Origin: Aridibacter sp965216195
Lineage (GTDB): Bacteria > Acidobacteriota > Blastocatellia > Pyrinomonadales > Pyrinomonadaceae
Length of the DNA stretch: 64,000 bases
NCBI GenBank assembly: GCA_965216195.1
Contig: OZ244151.1
Span: forward strand, 2,542,001 to 2,606,000
Direction: 5' to 3'
How positions within the stretch are numbered: position 1 is the first letter of the stretch; every line of letters starts with the position of its first letter. The translations under genes and the position numbers were made by a program. The notes beneath the pieces are model-generated. The model worked only from the letters and a program-made list of their open reading frames with translations. It had not been told where the DNA came from and did not search any database. Positions 34,760 through 43,696 of this stretch are shown piece after piece.

Positions 34760-35578
34760 ATGAAAAAAGCTACACTCTATCTTGTTTTATTCCTTACCTT
34801 TGCGTGTTCGCTTGGAATCGCTGCGCAAACGGAGATCAATCGCAGTCCGTATGAGCCGGGTGAGAATTTAGTCTACGAATTAAAATATAAGCCCTTCTTA
34901 GGAATACCATTCACTGTCGGCGAACTCAATTTTACCGTAATAAACAATCAGGGCGCCCAAGATATTTTGATCCATTCGATCGCAAAATCTAAAGGAACCC
35001 TCGTTGCGCTTACCGGAAGAAAGTATCTTCAGGATTACAAGTCTTCGGTTGATCGCAATGCGCTTCAGATCGTAAAGACGGTCAAAAAAGATGTTCAGGG
35101 TAAACGAGTTCGCAATAGCGAAGCAAATTTTGATTATTCTGAAAGAAGAGTTGTTTACATTGAAACCGATCCAAACGATCCGTCGCGTCCGCCGCGGAGG
35201 GTGGCTTCAACAATCGAACCGGGAACGCAGGATATGGTTACGGCGGTTTACATGTTAAGACAAAAGCCTCTCGCTATTGGAAAAAGATTTGTCTTCAAAG
35301 TAAGCGATTCCGGATTGGTCTATGACGTTCCTGTAAACGTTACGGGCCGTGAGCGCAAGAAAAGCATTTTTGGCAAAGTTTGGTGCTGGAAAATAGAGCC
35401 GGAAGTTTTTGGCAAGGGACGTTTTATCGAGCAAAAAGGGAGCCTTACGTTCTGGATCACAGATGATGAACGGCGTGTTCCGGTTTACGCCGACCTCAGC
35501 ACTAAATACGGTAGAGTTCAAATCAAACTAAGAAAGTCTCAACGCATTCAAGCTGGTGAGACAAGCGAAAATAGTTAA
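34760..35578 (+). CDS. DUF3108 domain exported protein
   Basis: 272 residues with a signal peptide (MKKATLYLVLFLTFACSLGIAAQ). The body fits DUF3108: LVYELKYKPFLGIPFTVGELNFTV at the N-terminus, the RRVASTIEPGTQDMVTAVYMLR-type centre, and LTFWITDDERRVPVYADLSTKYG near the end. This periplasmic family of unknown function is common next to envelope genes. Last of the heptosyltransferase run. Confidence 0.85.
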   Translation: MKKATLYLVLFLTFACSLGIAAQTEINRSPYEPGENLVYELKYKPFLGIPFTVGELNFTVINNQGAQDILIHSIAKSKGTLVALTGRKYLQDYKSSVDRNALQIVKTVKKDVQGKRVRNSEANFDYSERRVVYIETDPNDPSRPPRRVASTIEPGTQDMVTAVYMLRQKPLAIGKRFVFKVSDSGLVYDVPVNVTGRERKKSIFGKVWCWKIEPEVFGKGRFIEQKGSLTFWITDDERRVPVYADLSTKYGRVQIKLRKSQRIQAGETSENS

Positions 35579-35631
35579 GATTCCCGCCCTAACAGATTCC
35601 GATCTAAATCTCCAAATTAGCCCCTCTGCGC

Positions 35632-35659
35632 TTGTAACTTAAATAAAAACCGCTCATAA
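35632..35659 (+). promoter_or_regulatory. Probable promoter of the DUF4912 gene
   Basis: TTGTAA (35632-35637), 16-nt spacer, CATAAT (35654-35659). The start codon is 33 nt downstream with GGGAA before it. Confidence 0.45.
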
Positions 35660-35692
35660 TCTTCAGTTCGCGATCTATTGCGTGGGAAAACT

Positions 35693-36826
35693 ATGAGCGA
35701 TCAGAACGATAAAAATCTACTCGAAATCGAAGATTCCGATGATGTGGTAGGTGCAGCAGAATCCGATGTTTTGAAGTTTGAATTTTCTGCGGCCAGTGCG
35801 TCGTCTTCGGGTGATTTGCTTACAATAGACGATAGCGAACCGGATATTCTTTCGCTAAATCAATCGACGTTTGTTGAGCCCGAAGCAGATGAGTCAGGCG
35901 CTAAGCTCTCCGAGGAGGATTTAGCCAAACATGACCCGGTTTTTCGCGCACTCGCAAAACCAACATTACCCGATCTAGCGAAAAGAAATCGTGCGAGAAT
36001 CCAAATGCAGTCTCCGACGCGTCTTTACCTTTATTGGTCAATTAAAAATAATCCCTTTCACACGCTCAGGAAGATTTTTGGGGGCAAGACCGGAACTTAC
36101 GTCCTAATAGCAAAGCTCATTAACCGAACAAAGAATACGGAACAACTCTTTCCAATCGAACCAGAAGGAAACTGGTGGTTTGAAGTTGATTCAGATTCCG
36201 AATATATAGCGGAGATAGGTTTCTACGCTCCAAACCGACCTTTCATTCGCATAATGTATTCGAATTCGGTTCGTACTCCGCGAAAATCGCCATCCCGAAG
36301 ACTCGACTACACGCCAAGTTTTAAGGTTGATGCTTATAAATTTGCCGAGGTCTTGGACGCAGCTGGCTACCAACGCGACGCTTTTGAGGTTGCGATAGCT
36401 GGAGATGATGAAATTTTGGCTGAAGAGGCGACACAGAAAGCGTATTCTCACATTTCGGGGAAGAATTTTCCCAAGATTTTAGGAAGCGACTCCGAACAAC
36501 TGCGACTTGCACTCCTGGCGCTTGCCTCAGGCTATTCTCTCAACGATATTCGCGGCGAGATAAACGCGAGCCTTTTTGAACTGATTCAAAGCGACCTTAA
36601 GAATGTGGACTCGGAAAACGTGTTAGGCGCTCTGAAAAAACATTTTGATGTTTTCACAGACGAATATTCTGAGGAAGAAACCGGTGCATCGGTTTTTGGC
36701 GCTAGCGTCGTAAATTTCCCGAAGCGAATCAGAAAAAAACGCGTTCCCAAAACCCTAGTTCCCAAATTGTCTAAAATCGGAAAGCCGGAATCCATTAGCT
36801 CGATTGTTTTGGGTCTGCCAAAATAG
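35693..36826 (+). CDS. DUF4912 domain protein
   Basis: 377 residues. An acidic disordered N-terminus (NLLEIEDSDDVVGAAESD, residues 5-95) precedes the DUF4912 domain (SPTRLYLYWSIKNNPF..., NWWFEVDSDSEYIAEIGFYAPNR split by short loops). The C-terminus is helical with a basic tail. DUF4912 has an immunoglobulin-like fold resembling carbohydrate-binding modules. The gene lies 72 nt before a GH57 branching enzyme; a role as its glucan-binding partner is inference. Confidence 0.82.
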   Translation: MSDQNDKNLLEIEDSDDVVGAAESDVLKFEFSAASASSSGDLLTIDDSEPDILSLNQSTFVEPEADESGAKLSEEDLAKHDPVFRALAKPTLPDLAKRNRARIQMQSPTRLYLYWSIKNNPFHTLRKIFGGKTGTYVLIAKLINRTKNTEQLFPIEPEGNWWFEVDSDSEYIAEIGFYAPNRPFIRIMYSNSVRTPRKSPSRRLDYTPSFKVDAYKFAEVLDAAGYQRDAFEVAIAGDDEILAEEATQKAYSHISGKNFPKILGSDSEQLRLALLALASGYSLNDIRGEINASLFELIQSDLKNVDSENVLGALKKHFDVFTDEYSEEETGASVFGASVVNFPKRIRKKRVPKTLVPKLSKIGKPESISSIVLGLPK

Positions 36827-36898
36827 ACCCTTTTTATTTCTTCGCTCAAATCCACCGTAAGACGTGCATCCGAGGTCTAATTCTTTTATTCTAAATGC

Positions 36899-38494
36899 AT
36901 GCCAACCGGATATTTTAGTCTCATTCTGCACGCCCACCTGCCGTTTGTACGCCATCCTGAATATCCCGAATTTCTCGAAGAAGATTGGTTTTTTGAAGCG
37001 ATTACGGAAGTTTATCTCCCGCTTATACACATTTTTGAACACCTCCATCGATCCGATGCGACACCCAGAGTAGCGATGAACATTTCGCCTCCTCTGTGCG
37101 AAATGCTCGCGGACGATTTACTCGAGGAGCGCTATACACGTCATCTCGAAAATTTGATTGCGCTCGCTCACAAGGAAGTCGGGCGCGTAAAAAAGGAAGC
37201 ACCGGATTTTTTCGACGTAGTGAATATGTATGTCGAAACGCTCGAAACTTCGCTTGATCTCTGGAATAACAAATACGACCGAAATCTTATCAATGCCTTT
37301 CGTTGGCTGCAGGATGAACGCGTGCTAGAGATCATTACCTGCGGAGCGACCCACGGTTTTCTACCGTTAATCTCAACGAGGGAAGCGCGAAGAGTTCAAA
37401 TCGAAGTTGCAGTCCAAAATTACTGGAAGCATTTCGGAAGACACCCGCGCGGGATTTGGCTTCCGGAATGTGCCTATGAAGAAGGCGTGGAAGACCTGCT
37501 TAAAGATGCGGGTATCGAATATTTCATAGCGGATTCCCACGCCATTCTTTACGGCGAACCGCGTCCACGCTACGGCGTTCACGCACCGGTACGATGCCCA
37601 AATGGAGTCGCAGTTTTTGCGCGTGATGTTGAAACCTCACAGCAGGTTTGGAGCGCAGAAGCGGGGTATCCCGGAAATCCGGTTTATAGGGAATTTTATC
37701 GCGACGTAGGCTGGGATTTGCCGCTCGATTACTTGAAACCTCATCTTCATAAAGACAGCAATCGCAGACATTTAGGTTTGAAGTATTACGCGATCACGGG
37801 ACGAAAAACACCTCAAAATAAGAAGCTGGCGTATCGTCCAAAAATTGCACGCGAGCAGGTCGCAAGTGACGCTGCGGATTTTCTTTATAAGCGAATCGAG
37901 CAGGCAAACAAACTCCGGAAAACTTATGAAGGTCATCCGCCACTCGTCGTCTCACCCTACGACGCCGAGCTTTTTGGACACTGGTGGTTTGAAGGTCCCT
38001 CCTTCGTCGATTTTCTTTTCCGTAGATTCCACTACGACCAGGACGAGGTAAATGCCGTGACGCCGGGCGATTATCTTGACGCGGATATCCCCGTTCAAGT
38101 TCAAAAACCTTCCGCTTCAAGCTGGGGTGAAAACGGCTATTACAAAGTTTGGTTAAACGAGGGAACCTCATGGATGTATCAATATACGCATGACGCTGAA
38201 CGAAGAATGACGGCACTTGCCAATCACTTTGAGCACCCAAACAAGCTCGAATATCGTGCGCTTAACCAATGCGCCCGGGAGCTTCTACTGGCGGAATCCA
38301 GTGACTGGGCTTTTCAAATATATCAGGGCACAACGGTGGAGTATTCTTCAAAGCGCTTCAAATCACACATTCATCGTTTTAATTTGCTCGCCGAAGGGTT
38401 GGAAAAATACGAAGTTAACGAGGAGCTTTTGATCGAAATCGAAAATCGGGACACGATTTTCCAGGAGATCGACTATCGGGCATATAGAACGTAA
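36899..38494 (+). CDS. GH57 1,4-alpha-glucan branching enzyme
   Basis: 531 residues, the usual size. GH57 motifs: HAHLPFVRHP at the start, GIWLPECAYEEG with the nucleophile Glu190, and VVSPYDAELFGHWWFEG with the acid/base Asp near residue 352; the C-terminal helical DUF1957 domain follows. It makes alpha-1,6 branches in glycogen-like polymer. No SD; TATTCT ends 6 nt before the ATG, so the mRNA may be leaderless. A debranching enzyme at 63275 and GalU at 54017 are other glucan-related genes here. Confidence 0.92.
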   Translation: MPTGYFSLILHAHLPFVRHPEYPEFLEEDWFFEAITEVYLPLIHIFEHLHRSDATPRVAMNISPPLCEMLADDLLEERYTRHLENLIALAHKEVGRVKKEAPDFFDVVNMYVETLETSLDLWNNKYDRNLINAFRWLQDERVLEIITCGATHGFLPLISTREARRVQIEVAVQNYWKHFGRHPRGIWLPECAYEEGVEDLLKDAGIEYFIADSHAILYGEPRPRYGVHAPVRCPNGVAVFARDVETSQQVWSAEAGYPGNPVYREFYRDVGWDLPLDYLKPHLHKDSNRRHLGLKYYAITGRKTPQNKKLAYRPKIAREQVASDAADFLYKRIEQANKLRKTYEGHPPLVVSPYDAELFGHWWFEGPSFVDFLFRRFHYDQDEVNAVTPGDYLDADIPVQVQKPSASSWGENGYYKVWLNEGTSWMYQYTHDAERRMTALANHFEHPNKLEYRALNQCARELLLAESSDWAFQIYQGTTVEYSSKRFKSHIHRFNLLAEGLEKYEVNEELLIEIENRDTIFQEIDYRAYRT

Positions 38495-38571
38495 CCGTGC
38501 AAACACTTTCGTTTGCCATAGTATTTCTGTAAAGTTATCATTCCCCTTCTAAATTAATACGGAGAATTCAG

Positions 38572-39891
38572 ATGAGTAAAAATGGCGTGGAAATTGCTCC
38601 CGCAGACGGAAAACTGGGCATTTTGTTAGTAGGTTTAGGGGCGGTAAGTACGACGTTTGTCGCAGGTGTTGAAGCTATTAAACGCGACATCTCAAAGCCG
38701 ATTGGCAGTCTCACACAGATGGGAACTATCCGCCTCGGCAAACGCACGGAAAAACGTGTGCCGATGATCAAAGATTTTGTTCCGCTTGCGGGTCTGGACG
38801 ATATTGCCTTCGGGGCGTGGGATATTTTTGAAGAAAATGCCTACGACGCCGCGCTTAACGCTGGGGTTTTAGAAAAAGACTTGCTAAATCAAGTTTCTGA
38901 GCAGCTTTCTTCGCTTAAGCCAATGAAGGCCGTTTTTGACAATCGATATGTCAAACGCCTCGACGGCAAAAATGTAAAAACCGGTAAAAATAAAATGGAT
39001 CTTGCCGAGCAGCTCATCGCCGAAATTGCCGAGTTCAAACAAGCAAATAACTGCGATCGTTTGGTAATGGTTTGGGCAGCTTCGACCGAGATTTTCTTAG
39101 AGCCTACAAGCGCTCACGATTCGATAGAAGCTTTTGAAAAAGGACTCTACGACGACGACGAAAGCATCGCCCCTTCGATGATATATGCCTACGCGGCCAT
39201 AAAATCGGGTGTTCCTTTTGCCAATGGCGCACCTAACCTGACGGTAGATATTCCCGCTTTAACAAAATTGGCTGAGAACGAGGGCGTTCCGATCTGCGGA
39301 AAGGATTTCAAGACTGGGCAAACCCTTATGAAGACGATTCTTGCACCGGGTTTTAAATCACGGATGCTTGGTCTTGACGGATGGTATTCAACAAATATTC
39401 TCGGCAATCGCGACGGTGAGGTTTTGGATGACCCGGAATCGTTTAAGACGAAAGAGGAATCAAAACTTTCGGTGCTCGAACATATTCTCCAGCCCGATGT
39501 TTATCCCGATCTTTACAAGGATTTTTCCCACGTTGTAAGAATCAACTATTATCCTCCGCGCGGTGACAACAAAGAAGGCTGGGACAATATCGACATATTT
39601 GGCTGGCTCGGCTACAAAATGCAGATCAAGGTGGACTTTTTATGCCGTGATTCGATTCTGGCCGCTCCACTCGTGCTCGATCTAGCGCTGTTCCTAGATC
39701 TCGCTAAACGGACTAAAATGAAAGGCCTACAGGAATGGCTGTCGTTTTATTTTAAGGCCCCGCAAACCCCGCCTGAGCTCTATCCGGAGCACGATATCTT
39801 TATTCAGTTGAAAAAACTGAAAAACACTCTACGGCATATGAAAGGTGAAGATTTGATAACGCATCTCGGAACCGAGTACTACGAAGAATAG
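38572..39891 (+). CDS. Inositol-3-phosphate synthase
   Basis: 439 residues. NAD-binding GLGAVSTTFVAGVEAIK and the family segments NGAPNLTVDIPAL, GKDFKTGQTLMKT and STNILGNRDGEVL are clear. It isomerises glucose-6-phosphate to myo-inositol-1-phosphate, the entry to inositol lipids and other inositol compounds, unusual for many bacteria. GGAG lies before the ATG. It follows the GH57 gene by 77 nt on the same strand. Confidence 0.95.
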   Translation: MSKNGVEIAPADGKLGILLVGLGAVSTTFVAGVEAIKRDISKPIGSLTQMGTIRLGKRTEKRVPMIKDFVPLAGLDDIAFGAWDIFEENAYDAALNAGVLEKDLLNQVSEQLSSLKPMKAVFDNRYVKRLDGKNVKTGKNKMDLAEQLIAEIAEFKQANNCDRLVMVWAASTEIFLEPTSAHDSIEAFEKGLYDDDESIAPSMIYAYAAIKSGVPFANGAPNLTVDIPALTKLAENEGVPICGKDFKTGQTLMKTILAPGFKSRMLGLDGWYSTNILGNRDGEVLDDPESFKTKEESKLSVLEHILQPDVYPDLYKDFSHVVRINYYPPRGDNKEGWDNIDIFGWLGYKMQIKVDFLCRDSILAAPLVLDLALFLDLAKRTKMKGLQEWLSFYFKAPQTPPELYPEHDIFIQLKKLKNTLRHMKGEDLITHLGTEYYEE

Positions 39892-39896
39892 AAAAA

Positions 39897-39985
39897 ACCG
39901 GTAAGAATTTTCGGGGATCGAAAGAAGAGCGCATGCTCCCGCTTTATTTGGAATGTGATAATCCCCGTAATTAATTCTTACCGGT
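39897..39985. terminator. Extended inverted repeat between convergent genes
   Basis: Outer arms ACCGGTAAGAATT and AATTCTTACCGGT (13 bp, perfect) and inner arms CGGGGAT and ATCCCCG enclose about 42 nt that contain a further GAGC/GCTC stem. On the minus strand the outer stem runs into TTTTTCT, so it can end the anti-sigma transcript. Confidence 0.65.
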
Positions 39986-39990
39986 AAAAG

Positions 39991-40866
39991 TTAATAAACC
40001 ATCAATAGCGCCGTCTGTACCGAATTTGTGCTTTCAACGTATTTTTGCAGCGGTTTATAAATTGCACCGGCCGCCTCGGAGTTGGTTTTTTTGTCCAATC
40101 CAGAAACGACAAAGACTGAAGTATCCCTCAAATCAAATCGCGCCAATTGGTATTTCTCCGAAGAAAAATATGAGATGTCTTTACCAAATTTTTCAGCTTT
40201 TGATTTCTCCGTTAACATCACCGAAACAATCTCACCCTCTCTTTCGAGAACTAAATGTCTGAACTTCGTACCCCGATACTCACACGTATGAGACGCCTTA
40301 AACTTTGAATTAACAAAGGATTTTTCTAGCGAAGGCAAAGCGATGCCCTCTAGCTTGTCAAACCTCGAAGATAGCGTCGCTCCCTTCACAGGCTCCAAAG
40401 AGTTTCTCTTAATAGCACAAAACTGATGATCGCCAAACGCAATGTTTACAGCATGTTCCGTAGGAAGAGACTTGTCCAAGTGAGAGCTGTCAACAACGTC
40501 TGTCCCATCCGAAGTCACAAAGTTACTAATGAAGATCGCTCCGAGAGTAAACGTCAGGATCAATCCGGCTGCAATCGCCGCCCACGAACCAAATCCAAAC
40601 CGCGCAGATTTATTCGGCTCATCGACCCTTAGCGACTCATTCATGACACGTGAACACAGATCTATTTCGAAATCCTTATCGATCTGATATTTTTCAGATT
40701 CTAAAACTGCGTTTCTTAAACGCGTTCGAATTTCTCTTCTCGCCTCGATTACTCTCCGGCAATCAACGCAGTCTTCCATATGCCGCAGAATCTCGTGATT
40801 CGTTTCGGTCAAAAGTTCGTCGCTTAAATATGAATCAATTATTTCCTGGAAATCATTACACCTCAT
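39991..40866 (-). CDS. Membrane anti-sigma factor with zinc-finger domain
   Basis: 291 residues. Residues 1-45 are a zf-HC2/ZAS-type domain with H-x3-C-x2-C (RHMEDCVDCRR). One transmembrane helix (about residues 94-114, WAAIAAGLILTFTLGAIFISN) separates it from a periplasmic domain. It should hold the ECF sigma factor at the membrane until an envelope signal. Its ATG overlaps the sigma stop by 4 nt. Confidence 0.87.
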   Translation of the reverse strand: MRCNDFQEIIDSYLSDELLTETNHEILRHMEDCVDCRRVIEARREIRTRLRNAVLESEKYQIDKDFEIDLCSRVMNESLRVDEPNKSARFGFGSWAAIAAGLILTFTLGAIFISNFVTSDGTDVVDSSHLDKSLPTEHAVNIAFGDHQFCAIKRNSLEPVKGATLSSRFDKLEGIALPSLEKSFVNSKFKASHTCEYRGTKFRHLVLEREGEIVSVMLTEKSKAEKFGKDISYFSSEKYQLARFDLRDTSVFVVSGLDKKTNSEAAGAIYKPLQKYVESTNSVQTALLMVY

Positions 40867-41465
40867 ACAGATTTCCCTCCCTGACTTTTAATCATTTCGT
40901 TTTCGTCCTCGTCTCCACCAATCCCGTAGTTACGGGCATAGAGCGCCAACTCGTTTCTCAAAACCTTCCTGCCCCGGTGAAGCCGCGACATAACTGTTCC
41001 CATCGGGATATCCCTAATCGCAGCAATCTCTTTGTATGAAAACCCTTCTACATCACACAAAACTACAATCTCACGAAAGATTTCCGGCACCTTCTCGATC
41101 GCCTGTAAAACATCTTCGTCCGTTATTCGCTGCGGAATCGAGGCCTCAAAAGGAACCGTCTGTGCAATAAGTTCCTCTTTATCCTCAACGAGCTTCAAAT
41201 TCGTCTGCTTACGAAGCTGCTTGTAATGTGTGTTGTACATAATGGTTGTAAGCCACGCCTTGCAGTTAGTCCCCATTTTGTAACGGTGAAACGATTTCAA
41301 CCCCTGCATCAAAGTTTCCTGCAACAAGTCCTCTGCCAGATCTTTGTTGCGTTTCAAAAACATCGCTACTCTGAAAAGATCAGCAGTAAACGGCAAAGCC
41401 TCCATCTCAAAATCTTCCCGGATTTTCTGCTCATCGGATTTTGTTTTAACCAGCTTAAGCGCCAT
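40863..41465 (-). CDS. ECF-type sigma factor
   Basis: 200 residues from the ATG at 41465, chosen for GAGGAA 6 nt upstream over a TTG 7 codons earlier. Region 2 (RNKDLAEDLLQETLMQGLKSFHRY, NCKAWLTTIMYNT) and region 4 (EIFREIVVLCDVEGFSYKEIAAIRDIPMGTVMSRLHRGRKVLRNEL-type helix-turn-helix) are both present. Paired with the anti-sigma factor downstream (ATGA overlap), the two form a regulatory unit that probably autoregulates. Confidence 0.93.
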   Translation of the reverse strand: MALKLVKTKSDEQKIREDFEMEALPFTADLFRVAMFLKRNKDLAEDLLQETLMQGLKSFHRYKMGTNCKAWLTTIMYNTHYKQLRKQTNLKLVEDKEELIAQTVPFEASIPQRITDEDVLQAIEKVPEIFREIVVLCDVEGFSYKEIAAIRDIPMGTVMSRLHRGRKVLRNELALYARNYGIGGDEDENEMIKSQGGKSV

Positions 41466-41794
41466 TAATTTCCTCGTATCTAGCAATAAGATGCATTTTC
41501 ACCGTCCGTTTATATTAATACGATTTAATAATTCTTTATTCCCATGAGAAGCTTTCTTCGAAAATGCAATCTAGTTCAAGCTCTTGCGTTTCCTAACTCT
41601 TTTATGTTAAACAATATACGAAGTCATAGCTTGCTCGATCCCGACTTCCACATCCCTAAATCAGCAAACTAAAATTCTTTTGAAATCATCAGTACAGGTA
41701 GATATTTGCCGTGAGTTTTGGCAAAGTCGGGCTTGAAAATTCGTCATATCGAAGGGTCCTCAACTCTTCAAAATTGACGAGGAGATAACGAATA
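41466..41794. other. Intergenic region between the sigma factor and the AAA+ gene
   Basis: 329 bases without a gene; it must hold both divergent promoters. AT-rich around 41505-41545. A GAGGAG ribosome site precedes the AAA+ gene (41779-41784). No repeat or RNA gene recognised. Confidence 0.4.
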
Positions 41795-43006
41795 ATGACA
41801 AACGACGCTTCAAAAAAGAAAAAAACCCAAAAGAAGGTTCTCTTAAATCCGGATAAAAAAAGTCCGCGCGCAAAAGATTTTGAAGATAAGCTATCGGCTC
41901 TGATCGTTGGTCAGGAACGCGCCGTCCGCAGAATGAGCGGTCTTTATCAAATTTACCTTGCCGGCATGCAAAACCCCGCACGCCCGATTGGAACGCTTCT
42001 TTTCCTAGGACCAACCGGTTCGGGTAAAACCCGCGTCGTTGAGGCGTCTGCCGGAGTGCTGTTTGGAGACGAACACGCGGTTGTGAAAATCGATTGCGCT
42101 GAATTCCAGCATTCACATGAAATCGCAAAATTGATCGGTTCGCCGCCCGGCTACCTTGGCCATCGCGAAACCTCACCGATGCTGACCCAGGAAAATCTCG
42201 ATAAAAACCACACCGATGATGCAAAGCTTACGTTTGTATTATTCGACGAAATCGAAAAGGCGTCCGATTCCCTATGGCAGCTGCTTTTGGGGATTCTCGA
42301 TAAAGCGACGCTAACTCTTGGCGACAATCGAAACGTAGATTTTTCAAATACGATCGTTATCATGACCTCGAATCTTGGTGCGAGAGAAATGTCTGAAATG
42401 ATCTCGGGTGGTATCGGTTTTGCACCGGCAAAATCATCGACCAACCCGGAAGACGATGAGATCGACACAAAGATTTATCGGACGGCGCTCGAGGCGGCAA
42501 AACGAAAATTCTCTCCGGAGTTTATGAACCGAATCGATAAGGTAGTTGTTTTCCGTAGTCTGAAAGAACACCATCTGCGCGCAATTCTCGATATCGAACT
42601 CGGCGCGGTACAAGACCGTATCACGGATTCCGCAGGTACGAAGTTTATTTTTGAGTGCTCGAATTCGGCAAAGGAGTTTTTGCTCGAAGAGGGAATCGAT
42701 CTCAAATACGGTGCGCGGCATTTGAAGCGTTCGATCGAAAGATTCCTCGTTTATCCGCTGTCGAATTTAGTTGCCACGCAGCAGGTTGAAACGGGCGATT
42801 TGGTTTCAGTCGGTTTTGATAAGAAGGAAGAAAAACTAACCTTCTCAAAGGAATCTGGCAAAATGATCATTGCCGAACCTGAAGAAGAGTTGCTGGAAGA
42901 TGATGCACCGGAAACTAAATCTGACGCCGTCGGGCTGCCGCTTCCGTCAGCATCAGTAGGCACTGAAAAAAGCAAAGCGAGCGGTGAGCCTGACGAAGGC
43001 AATTGA
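41795..43006 (+). CDS. Single-ring Clp-like AAA+ ATPase
   Basis: 403 residues. One AAA+ domain of the ClpA/B/C D2 type: Walker A GPTGSGKTRVVE, Walker B FVLFDEIEKA, sensor-1 MTSNLGAREM, and the C-terminal ClpB D2-small domain (KYGARHLKRSIERFLVYPLS). There is no N-terminal substrate domain or first ring, no ClpX zinc finger and no clear ClpP-binding IGF loop. The tail (residues 350-403) is acidic. Probably an unfoldase or disaggregase-like protein of unknown target. Confidence 0.87.
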   Translation: MTNDASKKKKTQKKVLLNPDKKSPRAKDFEDKLSALIVGQERAVRRMSGLYQIYLAGMQNPARPIGTLLFLGPTGSGKTRVVEASAGVLFGDEHAVVKIDCAEFQHSHEIAKLIGSPPGYLGHRETSPMLTQENLDKNHTDDAKLTFVLFDEIEKASDSLWQLLLGILDKATLTLGDNRNVDFSNTIVIMTSNLGAREMSEMISGGIGFAPAKSSTNPEDDEIDTKIYRTALEAAKRKFSPEFMNRIDKVVVFRSLKEHHLRAILDIELGAVQDRITDSAGTKFIFECSNSAKEFLLEEGIDLKYGARHLKRSIERFLVYPLSNLVATQQVETGDLVSVGFDKKEEKLTFSKESGKMIIAEPEEELLEDDAPETKSDAVGLPLPSASVGTEKSKASGEPDEGN

Positions 43007-43027
43007 TTGTTATAGAAGAAAGATAGA

Positions 43028-43062
43028 AGCGGGGATCTTACCTATTCGATCCTCGCTTTTTC
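43028..43062 (+). terminator. Intrinsic terminator of the AAA+ gene
   Basis: AGCGGGGATC pairs with GATCCTCGCT (10 bp, one G-U), loop of 10 nt, then TTTTTCT. It lies 22 nt after the stop and just before the convergent HAD gene ends. Confidence 0.85.
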
Positions 43063-43069
43063 TATGCGA

Positions 43070-43696
43070 TTAGCTTGTAAGTTGAGCAAGGTCGGGCAGA
43101 ATTCCGCGTTCTTTCAGCTCGCTGAGAAGCTGTTTCGCTGAAACGAATTGAACTGCATCGATTCCCAAAGCTCTTGCGGCTTCTACATTTTCTTTCTTGT
43201 CATCTGTAAAAAAACATTCGTCTGCCGAACATCCCGCCTTTTCAAGTGTGATTTGAAATACTTTTTTTGAAGGCTTTAAAGTACCTATTTCGTAGGAAAG
43301 CACAAAATCATCGAAATAGCGCAAAACCTCGAAATTCCTCCTCACGAATTCGAAATGCATCTCGTTTGTATCAGATAACACCATCAGACGATATTTCTCC
43401 GAAAGTTTTCTGAACAAAGCGTCCGGTAGAATTGGTTCAAGGGAGAATATGCTATTCCAGGCTCCCGCAAATTCTTCGAAACTCATATCTAAACGAAGAG
43501 CATTTTGAAATGATCTAAAAAGCTGTTCTGACGAAATCTTTCCTTCATGATAAAGTCGATTTTCGTCGATGCGCTGCACTTTTTCGTTTAATTCCGAGAC
43601 ATCGAGCTTTGACGCTGCTTCGAACAATTTCAATGCTCTTTTAGTATCAAACGGTACAATTACCTTTCCCAGATCAAAAATAATTATCTTAATCAT
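43070..43696 (-). CDS. HAD family hydrolase
   Basis: 208 residues. The HAD nucleophile region is IIIFDLGKVIVPFD: the usual DxD reads D-L-G, so the second Asp is replaced by Gly as in YihX-like family members. Other motifs are MVLSDTNE and CFFTDDKKENVEAARALG. It is a candidate small phosphatase; overlapping the glycerol kinase stop by 8 nt, it may act on a glycerol-derived phosphate, which is inference. Confidence 0.85.
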   Translation of the reverse strand: MIKIIIFDLGKVIVPFDTKRALKLFEAASKLDVSELNEKVQRIDENRLYHEGKISSEQLFRSFQNALRLDMSFEEFAGAWNSIFSLEPILPDALFRKLSEKYRLMVLSDTNEMHFEFVRRNFEVLRYFDDFVLSYEIGTLKPSKKVFQITLEKAGCSADECFFTDDKKENVEAARALGIDAVQFVSAKQLLSELKERGILPDLAQLTS

